The notes beneath the pieces are model-generated. The model was not told where the DNA came from and did no database searches. It worked only from the letters and a program-made list of their open reading frames with translations. Below, piece by piece: positions 62,678 through 64,000 of a DNA stretch of 64,000 bases; position 1 is the stretch's first letter; each line of letters begins with the position of its first letter. The position numbers were made by a program, and so were the translations under genes. Source of the stretch: Anaerolineae bacterium (GTDB lineage: Bacteria; Chloroflexota; Anaerolineae; Aggregatilineales; J027); contig WBUL01000012.1 in assembly GCA_008933735.1 (NCBI GenBank), positions 1 to 64,000 of the forward strand. The letters are read 5' to 3'.

Positions 62678-63541
62678 CTAAAACGCCATCCGGTCAATAA
62701 TCATTGCCAGAAACAGCAAGGCCAGATACGAAGTCGAGTATTTGTACATGCGTTTGGAGGCCAGGGCGGTTTTTTCCTGAATTAGGTGGATGGAGCGCCA
62801 CAACAGCCCACCGCCCAGAAGCAGTGCAGACACCAGGTAAAACAAACCAAGCATTGCTATCGAAACTGGTACAAGGGTCAGCGCAACCAGGAGCAGGGAA
62901 TACAGCAAAATCTGCCTGCGGGTAGTTTCTTCACCCCGTGCGACGGGCATCATGGGTACATCCGCCCGTGTGTAATCCGCATTCACCAGCAGCGCCAGCG
63001 CCCAGCTATGCGGCGGTGTCCAGTAGAAAATAATGGAAAACAGCAGCCATGCTTCGACGGCCAGACTTCCATGCACTGCTGCCCATCCAACCAGCACCGG
63101 AACCGCACCCGCACCGCCGCCGATAACAATATTGACAACCGTGTTACGCTTCAGGAGCATTGTATACAGGAAAATATAGTAGACTGACCCAGCCAGTGCC
63201 AGGCTTGCCGCCAACCAGTTCACAAAAGTTCCTAACAGGGCAGTCGATAACAAAATCAGCATCACGCCATAGGCCAGCCCCGCTAAAGGCGAAATCCTTC
63301 CGGCAGCAATAGGGCGCTTTTTAGTACGAGACATCTTTTTATCCATGTCCCGGTCATAATACTGGTTGACCGCACTCGACCCACCCGACGCCAGCGCTCC
63401 GCCGAAGATCGTTGCGACCAGGATACCTACATCCGGCACGCCGTTCGCCGCGATAATCATAGCAGTCACCGTCGTAAAAACCAGCAGAATCGCAATGCGC
63501 GGCTTTGCCAGCGCCACATAATCCCGTAGTACGCTTTTCAT
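62678..63541 (-). CDS. ctaB: Protoheme IX farnesyltransferase (heme O synthase)
   Basis: 287 residues from ATG 63541 (MKSVLRDYVALAKPR is the normal start; the longer frame lies in ctaA). UbiA-family prenyltransferase with about nine membrane helices. NQYYDRDMDKKMSRTKKRP is the first Asp-rich prenyl-diphosphate motif, and the second is in the NADYTRADVPMMPV loop. Converts heme B to heme O. Overlaps the ctaA stop by 4 bases. Confidence 0.96.
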   Translation of the reverse strand: MKSVLRDYVALAKPRIAILLVFTTVTAMIIAANGVPDVGILVATIFGGALASGGSSAVNQYYDRDMDKKMSRTKKRPIAAGRISPLAGLAYGVMLILLSTALLGTFVNWLAASLALAGSVYYIFLYTMLLKRNTVVNIVIGGGAGAVPVLVGWAAVHGSLAVEAWLLFSIIFYWTPPHSWALALLVNADYTRADVPMMPVARGEETTRRQILLYSLLLVALTLVPVSIAMLGLFYLVSALLLGGGLLWRSIHLIQEKTALASKRMYKYSTSYLALLFLAMIIDRMAF

Positions 63542-64000
63542 CCCTGCTCCACTACTTGCTGTTGTTTGACCAGAACGACATTTAACGCCACCGCTGCCGC
63601 CCACATTAATCCGGCGGTCGTGACGTGTAAAGCACTCAACGAGGCATGGAAATCCGACAGGATATACAGCGCTCCCAACGCCACCTGCAATCCGTAGAGC
63701 GCAAGCAGGACTACCGCCCCTGTGAAACTAACCTGATCGTAGGAACGGTCAACCTGCCAGACCAACGATAGTAAGGTGATGCCCAGCAGCAAAACACTGC
63801 CCCGGTGAATGAGGTTTATTATAGCGGCTTCTGAGGCGGTGTCACGACACAAAGGCCACGTTGGACACACTTTCGACGACTCACTGCCGACCACCAGCGC
63901 TCCAGTCATCAACACCATAAAAATCATCAGGGTTGCGCCCTGTACCGCCGTTGAAAATTTGTCACTGTAAAATATATGCGTATGGGGCTGGTACAGAAGC
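63538..64000 (-). CDS. ctaA: Heme A synthase, C-terminal part (5' end outside the window)
   Basis: The frame is open to the right edge, so about 154 codons of the gene are visible. GALVVGSESSKVCPTWPLC matches the CtaA/COX15 family segment, and HRGSVLLLGITLL and ALHVTTAGLMWA carry the histidine-containing heme-ligand helices of its second half. Converts heme O to heme A for cytochrome oxidase. Directly precedes and overlaps ctaB, a usual pair. The residue before the first Met in view continues the protein, so that Met is not the true start. Confidence 0.9.
   Translation of the reverse strand, partial: LLYQPHTHIFYSDKFSTAVQGATLMIFMVLMTGALVVGSESSKVCPTWPLCRDTASEAAIINLIHRGSVLLLGITLLSLVWQVDRSYDQVSFTGAVVLLALYGLQVALGALYILSDFHASLSALHVTTAGLMWAAAVALNVVLVKQQQVVEQG

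Noticed and set aside
1-64000. CRISPR arrays, rRNA genes, insertion sequences or integrated phage
   Set aside because: No regularly spaced repeats with unique spacers, no rRNA-like segments and no transposase or integrase frames were seen; the only tail-like gene is a single orphan.

Overview
The window looks like a chromosomal segment of a free-living bacterium, most likely of the Chloroflexota (Anaerolineae-like). This is inference from gene content. Pointers are a fused alpha-beta glycyl-tRNA synthetase, a SARP/BTAD regulator, MoxR-DUF58-VWA clusters, NHL-repeat secreted proteins, CopC-CopD proteins and heme O/A synthases (aerobic heme-copper oxidase). No phage or insertion-sequence block and no CRISPR array was seen. 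Coding density is high and many neighbouring genes overlap by 1-4 bases.

Layout. 1-4.8 kb: the 3' end of a TPR protein, a secreted CapA-like protein, a lyase-like beta-propeller, lipoyl synthase (lipA) and a thioredoxin-fold protein. 4.8-9.9 kb (minus): a tightly overlapping surface-sugar operon with the order wbpB-wbpD-wbpE, followed by a large membrane protein. 10.1-15.1 kb (plus): NDP-sugar epimerase, GT2 glycosyltransferase, methyltransferase and asparagine synthase. 15.1-17.9 kb: CopC and a CopC-CopD-cytochrome c fusion. 18.0-21.5 kb: SARP-like regulator, membrane DnaJ, zinc ribbon, small membrane protein. 21.6-24.6 kb: glyQS fusion.

24.6-43.5 kb (minus) is one 19-kb run of 13 genes: a large membrane protein, an ABC ATPase and permease, a coiled-coil/Q-rich membrane protein, a lipoprotein, MoxR ATPase, a second ABC pair, DUF58, a GT-C-like transferase, two VWA membrane proteins and an NAGPA-like lipoprotein. 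It resembles the MoxR/Bat type of cluster, extended with two ABC exporters.

43.7-46.3 kb (plus): MazG-like, cysS, rlmB. 46.3-46.6 kb: a non-coding stretch with a strongly foldable RNA candidate. 46.6-52.3 kb (plus) is the most interesting part: three tandem paralogous membrane-anchored proteins, then an E2 (UBC)-like protein, a JAB/MPN-like protein with an apparent second UBC/RWD-like domain, an E1 (ThiF)-like protein, a small acidic protein and a NUDIX hydrolase. This is a ubiquitin-conjugation-like cassette with no recognisable ubiquitin-like modifier.

52.3-64 kb: ECF sigma factor with a membrane partner and a small membrane protein, a PA14-SH3 secreted protein, a solitary phage-tail-tube-like protein, a secreted lipoprotein-like protein, a thioredoxin-NHL protein, two tandem M29 aminopeptidases, tRNA-Gly(UCC), an enoyl-CoA hydratase, ctaB and the 3' part of ctaA running off the right edge.
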